64,000 nucleotides of DNA. Source: Plantago elongata (taxonomy: Eukaryota > Streptophyta > Magnoliopsida > Lamiales > Plantaginaceae). The notes below the pieces were generated by a model. It worked only from the letters and a program-made list of their open reading frames with translations, ran no database searches and had not been told where the DNA came from. The position numbers were made by a program, and so were the translations under genes. The stretch is taken from positions 1 to 64,000 of the forward strand of contig JAYMSP010000107.1 in the NCBI GenBank assembly GCA_036897095.1, given 5' to 3'. Every line of letters starts with the position of its first letter. The stretch's first letter is position 1. Of the stretch, positions 12,701-25,500 are shown piece after piece.

Positions 12701-13862
12701 GCTCATGAATCCCGATTATCATGACTAGTTGTAAAAAACAATTTCGAAATGAAATAATAATTTACATTTTAACATATGTTCCCTCCGTCTCAGAACAAAA
12801 GTCATCTATTCTTTCTATATCCGTACCACTGCAAATGTCTTGTTTCTATTTTTGGTAACAATTTTAACCTAAGAACACGTTATGTGTCTTTATCTTTTAA
12901 TATTTTACATTGCATATTAAACTTCGTGTCTAAAATTAAAGGGTTATTTATTTTGGGACTGAGGAAGTAATATATAATAATTGTGTGATTGGTTGATATA
13001 CAAATACTAGAACCTTTCGAAAGAGTTAATTGTGCTCTTGAGCTCTTGCGGAAACTCCACATTGCCATTAAAAAGCATTAATATTACTTTTATAACCTAA
13101 CAAAATATTTTATAAAACCTTAACATTTCTTTGAATCCAATTTCCCTTTTTTCAACCAAAAAGTCCACATATATTTGTAGAAATCTCCTTCCAACCTAAC
13201 CTTGAGAAATTCTTTCTTAAGCATGTATAATTAGACTAATAATACTTCTATTTTCTAATGCTGCAATGATTCTACCAAGATATTTTGATCCCACCATTAT
13301 GGCAAAAAGGATAAATAAATTTTCTATCTTCATTGATATTATTTGCAATCCTTGTTTGTGGTTGCAATGCATTATCATGACCAAATGAAAATGACATTCA
13401 AGTATGATTAATTCTTATCTCCAAAAAAGAGAAAGTACCTTTAATTTCTCCTACTACATATGACATGACTGCAAATTGTTCAAAGAACAAAAACTATGTG
13501 ATCCAAAATAGTGATTATGCACTATATAGAATGCAGGTGTCTTTCTAACAAACGTACAAAAAGAAAAGAAAGGTAGATCTCTTCTGCACGTGTCTTCATA
13601 ATATTCACACCGAGAAAAACATATAAATATCGTATCATTCAATTCTTAAAAATGTTAGAGATCTTTTACGACTCATAAAGTTCACGACTATTTAATCTTA
13701 CCGATTAATAAAAATGAACTAATATACGATGCCACTGAAAATATGCGACCCTAAAAAACTTAAATAATTATAACCTCGGGGAATAAAGATTCTTTTTTGT
13801 ATAAGAGAGGGATAAGATTGTGTATATATGATTCCACTAACCTGGTTATTTTGGCTGTCCAT
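9760..13862 (-). CDS. NPF6.4/NRT1.3-like nitrate or peptide transporter, copy A
   Basis: Complement of join(9760..10660, 10804..11342, 11496..11713, 11935..12046, 13842..13862); 596 aa. The first exon (MDSQNNQ) is the least certain part; the other exons match copy B in phase and nearly in length (218 and 112 nt identical). It is a 12-helix major-facilitator protein of the NPF (NRT1/PTR) family: ExxER proton-coupling motif in GTELSERICVMG, GGIKSNVSGFGSDQFD loop, FNRFYFCIS, and conserved C-terminal stretches GAGEAFAYVGQLEFF and REAPEKMKSMSTGLF. From memory the wording is closest to Arabidopsis NPF6.4. The family carries out H+-coupled uptake of nitrate, peptides or hormones at the plasma membrane; the substrate cannot be read from sequence. 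Intron 1 is about 1.8 kb and contains a SINE and a MITE; intron 2 has a 34-bp tandem duplication. Confidence 0.85.
11794..11861. repeat. 34-bp tandem duplication in NPF copy A intron 2
   Basis: AAATCGAGAATTCTTCACTT is followed 34 bp later by AAATCAAGAATTCTTCACTT, and the rest of the unit is identical. It lies inside the intron and does not touch the splice sites. Confidence 0.85.
12549..12679 (+). mobile_element. tRNA-derived short SINE with target duplication
   Basis: The body at 12565-12663 has a pol III A box (AGCTCAGTTGGTAAGACGC), a B-box-like element (GGGATTCGAGTTATCC) and a CGTTTC plus A-rich tail. It is flanked by a 16-bp target duplication (12549-12564 and 12664-12679) with one mismatch. 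The whole insertion is only ~99 bp. It sits in intron 1 of NPF copy A. Confidence 0.85.
12775..12972. mobile_element. Stowaway-like MITE
   Basis: Terminal inverted repeats: left TGTTCCCTCCGTCTCAGAA, right TTTTGGGACTGAGGAAGTAA, each next to a TA. About 195 bp with no coding capacity, as expected for a Tc1/mariner-type MITE. It lies in intron 1 of NPF copy A, just downstream of the SINE. Confidence 0.75.
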
Positions 13863-15192
13863 GATTGATTGCATCATTAATCTATCATATCATGGAATTA
13901 TTTTCCTGCAATTATTGGCTAAACTTCGAAGTAATTGCAGTTACCAACAAATCTTGACAACTTGAAATATTGTGCCGTCAAGAAACCAGATTAGCATAAA
14001 AGCAAATGCTCCCTTATAATTTTTAGGGAAATTGTTTGGTAATTCTTTTTAACCTACCTGCAGTAATTAAAAAAATCAAAGAGTTACTTCCAATTTCTGC
14101 AACAATCAATCAACATTTCCTTGGTGATCAATACCAAAAGAAGAAGCAATTTAAAATATAAAATTACTCGAAAGATTATAAAAATTGTTAGAAATGACAA
14201 ATGTATGTACCTTTTCAAGGTCGATGTATCCAGGATAAAATCTCCATGTATTTTTATCGGATTGAACAGGAGAACTAAACAAATTATGTTAAATATTTTC
14301 CCTCAATGAAGAAGTTAAATGATCATTAAAATGCAACTCCAATATTTATTCCACATTTTCCTACCAATTTTAGCCGTAAATGCCTTTCTAATTTTCCATT
14401 TTTCTCTCTTATTCGACCATTCAAGAGATATTTTTTACCAAAAAAAAATGGAAGGCGTCAATTTAGTGGAAACAATAAAAGATCCCTTGTGAAGTTACAA
14501 TTCATTGAGGTCCACAAACTTTGAAACATAAAATTTACATTCAGACAAGTGATAGTATAGTAGTAGATTCTATAACAATTAACCTAATATGTACAGCTTC
14601 AGTGCTCCACTGTAGTAGTATAGTGTCTGAGTAGATACTCTTACTTCCTCTCGAACCATAGTAAAGCTTCGAAAATTATCAAACCGAGTAGATGCTCCAG
14701 AGATAATTTTGTTAAACACAGTTCGAAAATTATCATACCGAGTGGTGGACAGATATATAGTGTGGGAAACAGAAAACAGTTCGAAAATTATCATACCTAA
14801 TCGTGGACAGGTATATAGTGTGGGAAACTGAAACAAAGAGACTGAGAAGTAGGACAACATCACATTTTACCTTGAAGGTACATTTGTTTACAAAAATGTT
14901 CGAGTCCAATTGCACCACACACTATTCTAGTGTTGACTGTTATGCAATGTAACTAAAAAAACTAAAACGATATTGTACATGCTTCGATAATTTACAAATT
15001 GAAAAAACGAACAAACTTTTAATACCAAGAACAGAACACACTGCTATTAGAACTGGCCTATATAGGGTTCAATAGAGCTCAAACCGGATACTTGAATCGT
15101 GTACCACAATCCATTGGAGCCGGAGGGCAAGTCTGATACCAGCAGTCGCGATAATTCCAGCTCCAATGTGAAAGAAAGGCCGGATTCCAGAA
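13863..15192. other. Spacer between the two NPF genes
   Basis: AT-rich spacer holding the promoter of copy A (right of 13862) and the 3' flank of copy B. A 58-bp tandem repeat at 14719-14834 is the only clear structure. Confidence 0.5.
14668..14834. repeat. 58-bp tandem repeat between the NPF genes
   Basis: Two close copies starting CAGTTCGAAAATTATCATAC (14719 and 14777), each containing TATATAGTGTGGGAAAC. A third, more diverged unit starts at about 14668. It lies ~0.8 kb upstream of the copy A start. Confidence 0.85.
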
Positions 15193-18100
15193 TTAAGGCT
15201 CCTCTGTTGCAATGGCAACTACCTTCCTATCTGCATCAATAGTTCCCATCTCCTGGTTATATTGCTTCTGCTCACCATTCTGATTATCAGGAGCTATCAA
15301 GTTCTGCATCTTGTACTGATGTTTCAGCGCAAACACCACGAAAACCATGAAATTCAACACACCAAAAATCGCGAGCATCCAGTAAAAGTAGTCCAATTTC
15401 CCTCTATTCAAGTTACTCCTTAGCCATGTTCTCTGAGTAGCCTTATCAACTAAAGAAACCAGCAAACTGCTAACAAAATACCCCATAGACAGTGAACTCA
15501 GGAACAAACCTGTGCTCATCGATTTCATCTTCTCAGGTGCCTCTCTAATAAAGAACTCCAACTGGCCTACATACGCGAAAGCTTCCCCTGCACCTACTAG
15601 GAAAAACTGAGGCACGAGCCAAAAGGCGGTGACTCTAACATTGTCACTAGTGAATTTTTCACGCCTCATTCTTTCTACCAAAGCAGAAGCCATCATTCCG
15701 AAGATTGAGAAGATTAGGCCTATCCCGACTCGTTGAAGGCAGGAGATGCCTTGAACGTTGTGTGTGATTTTTCGGGCCATTGGGACTACTACCCTTTCAT
15801 TAAGAGACGTAAAAAGGAGGATGGTGATGAAGAGGAAGACGGAGAAGGAACCTGCTGGAACTTCGAAACTACCAACGTTGCGGTCCATAAATGTGGCTTG
15901 CTCAATGGTGAACGTGTTCATTTGAGAGTACACTGTCCAGAAGAGTATAGAGGTTGACCATATTGGGATGAGTTTTAGTACCATCTTCACTTCCTCAACC
16001 TGAGTAACAGTTGAGACGGAACGGTTGTTCTGTTTTTGGTTCTCCTCAGGCTTGTCTTCGAGGATTGCTGCCCTGTCTAAGCACCTGCACAAGATCAACA
16101 AGCATTTTACGTTAATGTTTTACTTCCAACTTACAAGCTCATCTTAAAGTCTGAACTGTTAGACGTCTAAGAGATAGACCTGGTCGATGTAATAAATTTA
16201 GTTACCTGAGACGTTCCGTGTGGACAACCTCTGCATTATAGAACCCGTTCAACAAGCTAGATTCCTGTGGATAAGGAAGGCTTCTCTTTTTCCAAGCCAA
16301 GATCAAGACCCCCCATATCACAGTCAAGGGGCTCCCCTGAGGCTTCCTAAACCGGTACAGTTTTGTCCCTATAAGCAAAATCGCTACTGCTATGACCATT
16401 GTGCCAGCGGATATTCCATATCCATATCCTCTTCCCACATTGTCTTGTATGTAGACCAAAATTGTCACGGCAAAAAGAGATCCCAAACTGATGCAGAAGT
16501 AGAACCTGTTGAAAAAGTATACCATGGCCTTTTCTTCCTTTGGATTCGACGAGTCAAATTGATCAGAACCGAATCCTGAGACATTAGATTTGATCCCTCC
16601 GCCTCCCAAAGCGATGGTGTATAGAGCAATGTAGAGTAGGATTAGTTGCCCTCCTGATGCCGGAATGCAGTCTTGTCGTCTCCGGCTTTGGCAGGGAGGT
16701 GGTCTCATGCTAGAGATTGTGGTGGCCAGTGTTAACATTGTCACACCCTAATTCCACATGTCCATAGGTTAAAATTTAGTAAAACATAAACATCAGATGA
16801 AACATAATTAATCTTTAGCTTTACACAAGCTAATGAATAGTGGCCTAAAAATTGTCCAAGACTCAATATCAGATAAAATATTGCGAATATATTTTAACAA
16901 TTACACAATACTTGGTTAAATTAGTTGCATGTATGATGAATTTGTATCAATTTGAAAAGTTATATGTAATAAAATCCAGAATCTGAGGGGATTCTGTATG
17001 AAAATCATTCTAAAAGTTAGGCATTAGATTTGCAACAGAGACAATAGACAGATGGATCATGTGTGAGTTGTTTGGTATGCTAATAAACAGTAGGTCCATT
17101 AATCCAATTGAATTATTGGAGGAGAAAAGCAAATGAACTTCTATTAGCTAATAATGAATTTCTTGCCACATGGTTTTGGACTTGTCCACTCCTTGTACTG
17201 ATTTGAGGTCACCTCACTTGAGTAAGAAATAAGCTGATCTTTTTACCTTTACAATAATTAAAAAAGTAACCTAAAATTAAATGACGTGATATATTAATTA
17301 TCTCATGACTACTTTGTGTCGCGTCTTATAATCATATGTATGTTAAGGTAAATAAATTCATCCAACATTGAAAAAGTTCATAAAATCCCAATATTGATAT
17401 TTGTGTTCGTATTTATGTCTTATACAACTACACTCACCCAACATCGAACAAAACCTAAACGTATTCAACTACACTCACCCTTGCACTCACCCAACATTGA
17501 ACAAAACCTAACCGCGTCAATTACACTCACCAAACATTGAACAAAACCTAACTATATTAATAAATTTTGATGGGAGTATTCTTCTATGAGCGTTTGTCAG
17601 TGTTTCCCAATGGATAAAAAGGCATTGTATTAAGTGCAAAAAGGCATGTTGTACAAATATAATAGACGAATGTCAGTAGACTTGGGTTAGTTCCCCACAC
17701 ATGTGCCTAAAAATGAATTCTATTTGCAACTTTTAGTGTATAAGGTTTTGAGCAATAACGTGGTTGGGTAACATGTTGTGTCGGCAATTGTTCTAAGTTT
17801 ACATATCCGTGTGGTATGTTAGGTTTAAGTCATTTATCAATTCTTGTTTCTGTACTATTCAGACATCTCCAGATGATTGAACTAAAAAATCAGATATTTT
17901 TCAGCTGTATATTGAATCTAATGCGTTCAGAGATTTTTAATATAAAGGTCGGAGAAGACGCTTCACCCTTTAACTAATAGGTTAGGGTTCGAGTCATCCT
18001 TTAATCATTTTAAAAAATATAGATAAGGGTCAGTTTAACCAACAATATAGCATAGTGTGATGATAATTAATGTGTTATACAATATAATATTTAAATTAAC

Positions 18101-19868
18101 TGGTGCAAATATAATATAATTTATATCTCACCGTATTATAACATTGAAAAAGCAATTATAATTCCACACCAATAAACAGTATGCCAATATGGTAAAACAA
18201 ATTGGTTGTGGTTGAAAAAATTGATTGTTGGAAGAGTAAATACGTGATTAATATATAATTATCAATCGGAGATGTAAGAGCGATATGAGATTCGTGAGGT
18301 AATGAAATTGGAGATATGATGTTATAAACATTAGGAGCTTGTATTTTTCTTTGAAATATTGCTTTATTTCTTCCAAGTTGTATAGGATAGGAACATAAAT
18401 TTACTAGTTCTTGGTATATATACGTCACAAACATATTTAGCAAATATCTTTGCAAAAAACTCTCATGAGAGACACGTAACTGCAATGAGCATAGAATCTG
18501 CTCACAAAATGTCACCTTGATATAAAGGAGATACTGGTAGTTGGTACAGTGAATGGAATATCCTCACAAAATCCTTCTATGGCAACTTTACATTAATGCA
18601 ATTCTATTTTTTGCTTTAAATTGATTTTTTATTCAAATTAAAGGTTCCATCATCCATGGACGTAAAAATATCACTCAAAAAGTCACCTTTAAAATAAGGT
18701 TTGACATTGCTCGATCGGATCAAACGCACATAATAAATGTTGATGGAAAACAAATGAAAGGAAATGAAAAAAAAAATGAAGATTCCGTGTAGCGGTTGCC
18801 TATATTAATTATTGACATGAATTTATCATGAGTTATCTCACAAATTGGATGATCTCATTGATCATTTAATTTAAATGAAAATATTATTTAAGTATTTTAT
18901 GTGAACATTTGATAGTTTATAAATCAATAAATTTTCCTATGTGTCCCATTTATTTAATTTCTATCAAAATAATAAGTTAGATTTCCTTTGTTTTTATCTA
19001 GCTCTAACAGATCTTATCCCAGCAACTCGATAACTTAATTGGTTTATCTGCATTCAGTTTCATCTATCTACTGTGTTTGGACTTATCTGGTGATTGGTAA
19101 TAATGGGTGTTAAATGCAAATAAGGTACTCATTGTGTTATTTATTTATAGAACTGTTATATATAGTTTTTCAATAAATAATGAGATTGATGAACGACAAG
19201 TAAACTTATTCGTAACCAGATCAGTTCACCTTATCAACTAGTCGGAATCTAAATTTGTCACGCTTCACATAGCACGATTTTAAGTAAAAAGAAGAATTGC
19301 AGAAATGTAAACTCACCAATGCTGTAACAGATGCAGCAAGTGCAACTGTCAAATAACGACCAAGCTTAGCATCAGCCAAGAAACCACCAAGTAAACCAAG
19401 AAGATTGAGCGTTCCCATGAAGTTCGTCACAATGTTTGCCGATTCAGCCGACGAAAGATGCAAATCTCCGACCAGATACGTCACCAGGTTCATCGATATC
19501 CCCATCACACATATCCTCTCCGACAACTCCGTCCCTATAATGAACCATACTCACAGGTTCAGTGGTCAAAGTCGTCATAAAAATTCAAATTACACATTGT
19601 TCTCGTGACGGAGAGAGCATATACTATATAGTAAGTGGTAAGATAACTTTGGAAGTATGCAGAAGTACCTAAGATTAGCCCTGCACCTAGCCATCCACCC
19701 GTTTTCGACTTGTCAACGGGTTTTCCATGAAAATCGACTAGGCTCCCACCATCATTACCACCATGGTGGCCAGCAGAAACCTATAAAAAACTGAACTTAG
19801 TTTCTTGAAGTAAAATTGAACAAGTTAAAGAAAGTTTAGAGAGATTAAGATGATTAACTAGTTACCAT
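15193..19868 (-). CDS. NPF6.4/NRT1.3-like nitrate or peptide transporter, copy B
   Basis: Complement of join(15193..16084, 16206..16747, 19317..19534, 19669..19780, 19866..19868); 588 aa. The first coding exon contributes only the ATG (CAGCAATG|GTAACT), and translation continues as VSAGHHGG in exon 2. The same diagnostic motifs as copy A are present: KTGGWLGAG, GTELSERICVMG with ExxER, GGGGIKSNVSGFGSDQFD, EEVKMVLKLIPIW, and the conserved helix 7-10 block. Protein identity to copy A is high over the whole length, so the two genes are a tandem duplicate pair transcribed in the same direction. Intron 3 is about 2.6 kb here but 153 bp in copy A; the difference includes a SINE and a minisatellite. 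Expected function is proton-coupled transport of nitrate or another small solute at a membrane. Confidence 0.9.
17427..17555. repeat. Minisatellite in NPF copy B intron 3
   Basis: Three imperfect copies of a unit containing ACACTCACCCAACATTGAAC followed by AAAACCTAAC, spaced about 40-55 bp apart. Confidence 0.8.
17946..18018 (+). mobile_element. 5'-truncated copy of the short SINE
   Basis: Contains GAAGACGCTTCACCCTTTAA, a B box in GGGTTCGAGTCATCC and the tail ATCATTTTAAAAAAT. It matches the 3' two-thirds of the other SINE copies but lacks CAGCTCAGTTGGT at the left. It lies in intron 3 of NPF copy B. Confidence 0.7.
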
Positions 19869-19961
19869 TGCTGAGGAAAAGAACTTGAGAGTATTTTGTG
19901 TTAGTGGCTTTGTAACTGAAAGACTAGAGGCTAATTAAGAAGAAGAAGAGGGAACAAATGA

Positions 19962-19976
19962 ATGGGGTATTTAAGT
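19962..19976 (-). promoter_or_regulatory. Possible TATA box of NPF copy B
   Basis: The minus strand reads CTACTTAAATACCCC about 100 bp upstream of the ATG at 19868, a plausible TATA element for a short leader. Confidence 0.4.
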
Positions 19977-19989
19977 AGGCAATATAACG

Positions 19990-22531
19990 TGATGAACAGC
20001 TTTAAGAACAAATTATATAATGTACTATGTCATTTTGCTTCCACATGATTTGTGCATCACAAAAGAGACTGTTTTTATTCGTGTCATTTTTTTTGTGGTT
20101 GCAAACAAGGACAAGGACACTCCTGGTATGATGGATGGCTCTTATCTACATTTTTTGTCTCGGAATTGAAATAATACGATCTATTTTTTCGTAAATGTAC
20201 CACTCATTGAGAGTTAGAAATGTCAAAATTGGACGTTCGGTATACAATTACTTAACTGACTCGACACCTTGAACCGATACGGACACGTAAGAGAGGATCG
20301 GTATTTGCCAATTGGAAGATGAGATTGAGATATAATGGTTTGGGACAGGTTGCTTGGCTTAGGTTGACTACACTTTAAAAGACAATAAGCATGGACATAT
20401 GAAACTTTAGGTGTATAGAAGGGGAAATGAATCTAATTGTTGATAAAACAAGATGTCTTTTTCCCGTATTGGGCTTTGCTAGGTATAATAATGAAGAGGA
20501 TAATTTCCGAATTTGTGTGCAAGTATGAAGAGTCTGTTCAAACTCTGTAACAATTCTGCATTTGTGTGGTCATAAAGGTTCTACTCACAAAATTGTTTTC
20601 ATGTTATAATTCCCAAGATTATTTTCTTTAACATGGTCCACGAATATTGTTGTATGACTCCTCGTTGTCTCTATCATTTATTATTTTTCTAAAAAATTAA
20701 ATACGTTGGTCGTCTGTCCATATTATGTATATAATTTATGTAAAGAAATTGTTGGGATCTATGACGTAGGATAATTTCAGACTGTGTTTTCTACAACAAA
20801 ACTATTGAAGTTCAAGTTTAGTGTTTTCTGTAACCGTTTAAGATGTTAAGATTATTTTGCATTTAAATATTTGTAAGGTGACGGATCGAGTTACTTGCTT
20901 TGCCCCACATAAAATTATATATTTTTTGTCGTTTTGAGTACTCCCTCTTCGCAATAAAAATTTTTAATATTAAATTTTTCTAGAATTTCCTCAAAATGAA
21001 ATTATGAAAGTAAATTAAGTAAAATTTTCTAATATAACTTCATTATATACGCATTATTGAAAAGCTCACCATGAATACCTGAACCCAACCTGGTGATAAT
21101 GAATCATTAGTCTTCGACAACCAATGAAAATCTTTGCTTCAATTCGCAGGGATCCATACATTTCTCACACTTTCTGATTTTGACATTACACCTCAGGAAA
21201 TCTCACCCAAGCATACTTAAAGTGTCGTTTACTGTCTTTTATGGGATGCTATACAAAATTATTGAAGTTCAGAGCCGACCTTCAGAAAATGGCAAGATCA
21301 AATATGGTCGGTGTGGTAAACGTTGGCTTATAATTTAATGCAATTCAATTGTTCCAGTTCGTGTCATAAAACCATTTTATCTTCATAGATGCTCGGATAT
21401 ATACAATATATACGCCTATCCATTCATTGTTATCACCTGAATCACGTTCTTACGTTTGTAACTAGGTGATTTGAATCCTACCCGGACCGGTCCAAAAATA
21501 TGTCAGGCGCATGCGGTTTCATTTGGAAAATGATATGCAGCCTTACCCAGGGAAAGACTGCTAGACTTCTAGATGTTTGGGTCAGGTCCTCAGTGGGTTG
21601 CTTACGGGTTCTTGGGTTTGGGTTTTCTCTATGTAGGTATTGAATGCGCTCAGGTACATACCCTACATTGTGCCACCGAAGTTTATACTATATAGCAATG
21701 TTGAATAAGTTCGGGTAGGGGCTTGTTCAGCCATACCCGATTACCATTGAATATTCTAGATTTCTAGACATGGAGTGCTTCGCACACAAGAGATTTGCCT
21801 TTTCAAACAGTTCAGACCTAAAACAACAAGCCGAATATGTAACAAGCTATAGTCCAGAACTGCTTACAAGATGGAACTAACTTGGCTATATATAGCCCTG
21901 CACAGTGAACCCAATGTACAGTAAGCGCATGAAACAGTTTGAAGTCTGATGCAACTTGTTACTTTCTATAGCATATCATAGACAAATTTTCTCCAGCTAA
22001 TCACCAAATCTGCTTACAATGATGCAACTTATAAAAAAAGTGGGATCAACAGAATACATCAAGTTAAAGGTTCTGCTATCATCCAATGATTCTTGAAAGA
22101 GAAGGTTGGAAAAGTACTTTTCTCTTCGGATTTGGACCAATGGGTTTGATTCCAGGTTTTGCCAAACCATATGAATTTTTACAGTTACTACTTACTTGTA
22201 ATTATAGATGCTAAAGCTTTAACACGACGACAGAAAAAAATTCAAAGCTTCCACTATTTAACCATTTTCCCATTTCTTTACCTAAGAATAACATATTCTT
22301 GTAGTCTGTTATCTGATCACAGATCTCTACAACACATTTACTTCTAACATCTAACTTATTGATTATCACGCGAATTCTCCTTTAGCCCGCATCAAAAGAA
22401 TATACAGTAATATACAGGGACTTACATATTGTACAACAAGACTGCCATATCTTCCTCCAGTCGAGTGGACCCATATTGAGGAAGCAAAACGCAGTGGGGT
22501 ATTAATAAGTGGAATATAATGGAGATTAGTA
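19990..22531. other. Spacer, no gene seen
   Basis: No gene recognised. Around 20939 the sequence GTACTCCCTCTTCGCAATAA looks like one end of a MITE without a partner. The stretch at 21470-21780 is richer in GC than its surroundings and contains GGGT-rich runs that I could not assign. Confidence 0.5.
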
Positions 22532-25500
22532 CTACCTGCCGGACATGAGATTTAATAAGCCTTGGTTTCCATAGAAAGATCCGACGTCCCAATCTTCTGT
22601 TGTAGATGAGAGAGTCATTAGAGCGACCACAATAGATCTCATACTTGGCCTTACTTGTGGATTTTCATGAGTACATGCTCTTGCCAGCTGAGCCATCTGT
22701 AGCACATGAAATTATTATTTATAACAATATGGAATTTACAGAAAGGATAATAATAGATGAACAAAAGACCAGTACTTTTACAAGAGCATTTAATGTGATT
22801 TCCCAGTCAGAAGTTAAGAGGTGGTTGATCTTAAACGTTACATACCTTCTGCACAGAGTCAAAGGGGTAATTATCCCCTAGTCTTGGGTCAATAATTTTT
22901 TTCAGGTCTTCAGTTGCATCAGGCTTCATAAGAACTTCGTCAAACTGTAAAGCATCAGTTAGCAAAGGAAATAATATTTGCAGCAGACAAGAGGTTAAAA
23001 GCAATATGTGTTCGTGAATACAGTCAAGAATCTCCAGTCTATAAGAAGTTGAGTACTTACCAAACCAACAAGACCCTTTGAATCGGCAGGTGACCCCCCC
23101 TTAACTATGGCATCCTTGGCTGAAATCAATTCGTAAAGTACTACGCCAAAAGCATAGACGTCTACTTTGGGAGAAATATCACCATATTGAGCATATCTGC
23201 AAACATAATTATAAGAAAATGGATAAATAGATCACATGGACTTTTGGTTCTTAGGGATATGGGTATACTAATATCTTCCAATAAAATCAAATTATAAGCA
23301 TATCATACACATCAAACGGGTATAAATAGTATATTTCATGGATTTCTTCACTTCATCACTTTTTCACTGAACACAGGCTGAGGGGAGATGGAGTAACCTC
23401 TCAATGTGTCAGGTTTAAATGCCAGAATTGGAAACAGGACATTTGTATAGGGCATACATATACATATATGGAATGTGTGTTTGGTACTGGACGGCGAACC
23501 AGGTGCAAGACTCTTAGGTGAGCTCTTACATTAGGAAGGAAAAAAAAGAAAAGAAAGAGAAATAAAAGGCTTAAACTAGTTAAGTATATGATTATTTGTT
23601 TGATACAACAATACAATATATGTCTATGTATTCTACAAATATCAATTAGTATGATACATGCATGAAGTTACATGCAAGGAACTTACTCTGGCGGCATATA
23701 ACCAAATGTACCCACCAAGCGGCCTGTTGGCAGTGAACTATTTCCAACATCAGTTAGTTTTGTTAAGCCAAAGTCTGCAACCTGAAGCAAATAGATTCAC
23801 ATGTTATGAACTAATTCCGCGCTTAAGTGCAAAATTTAAGATATGTGGATGTATCAACCTTCCCACGAAAGTTCTTATCTATCAAAATATTTGCTGGTTT
23901 GATATCACGGTGAATGTAAACTGGAACAGTGTGCTCATGGATATATTCAAGCCCTCTGGCTGAATCAAGAGCAATCTGCAACCTGGTTGGCCATGGAAGT
24001 GGTTCCCTAGCTGACAAGTGTATGATCAACAGAAACATTAGTGCAAGATTAAGGTAAGTTATTTCATCACATCTACACAAAAAATTCAATAAAACAAACC
24101 TGTGCCACGAAGATGTTGGCCTAAGTTTCCATTTTCAACGAATTCGTATACAAGGAAAAGTGAGCCCTCAACACAATATCCTATCAAGCGCACCTGTATC
24201 CAAAGACAACAGATAAACCCAGTGAGATCAAACAAATTAATTGCAAGTTACAACGATAACTGAAAAATGGATGGAGCTTTATGAAAGAAGAGGTAAGCAA
24301 TCGTCAAGAATACAAATAGTTCAAAATTGTAAATAACAATCTTCAGATAACTTTTACACATTAAAGATGTACAAAAATAATTAGATACACATGCCAAAGA
24401 CTTGATACACTAAGGATATATAGTACAATCATTCCTAACATTTGTAATTAAATTCCATTAACTAATTTCTCTATTTCAGTTAATCTCATGATTCTCTTTT
24501 GTATGTAAAAGTTTTAACTAATCAGGAACATTACCAAGTATACTTCAAATCACATCATCATGTAAACTTATTACATTATCAAGTTCATATGAGGGTGGTT
24601 GTGTTAATTCTTCAGAAGACAAGTTAGAATACTTCCCACATAAGAGTTATTCCGTCCTCTATTCAGCGTTCCTTTTCAGTTGGATATTTTTTCAATAAAC
24701 TTATCCCAAAGTACATATTTGCAAGGAAAGAAGTTCATATTTAGTACTATTACTTGGTATATTTCTCTGCTCTGACATTCAATCTCCTGAACACACGACA
24801 TAGGTGACAAGACTTGGCCAAACACCTCAGATGTTATTAAATTTTCATTTTATGATTTTATTAAATTATTTACTATTATCATTTAAGAGTAATTTGTGGT
24901 CAAAGTCGGAGACAGTTGACCGGTCAAAGTCAAAATGGAGAGTTTCATAAAAAACGAAGGGAGTATAGTGTAACAAATATTAACTTCCATTATCATTCCA
25001 ATTTCCTTGAACCATTATTCTCAATCGCTAGCAAAGGGCAGGCTGGGTAATTTCATCACTTGACCTACCAGAACTCTAGTATGCACTCAAAAACCATGCC
25101 ACTGTCTGTGAATTTGACTTCTTAGTCCCCGTCCTGGGATTTCTAGTGCCTAACTTACAAATTTATTTGGTAAGCTAGAAAATTTGGAACTCGATGTAAT
25201 TATTATTGGTATAATCTGCCATGAGATAAAATGGTAAAACTGGAAAGTGGAAACTATATATATGAAGTCCATATCTTTCCACGAATGTAATACTTACCAA
25301 GTTAAGGTGGTGAACATGCGTCAAGACCTGCAGCTCAGCAAGAAATTCTTTAGAGGCTTGCATATCCATTTTCTTAATAGCTGCTCTCTGCAAAAGAAAA
25401 TCATAGAGTAATTGATTATGATAGCACATAAACTGACATTAAACAGTTCTTCAACCAGATGGTGGATGTAATGAACGGATGTGAACATCATGTTGCTTTC

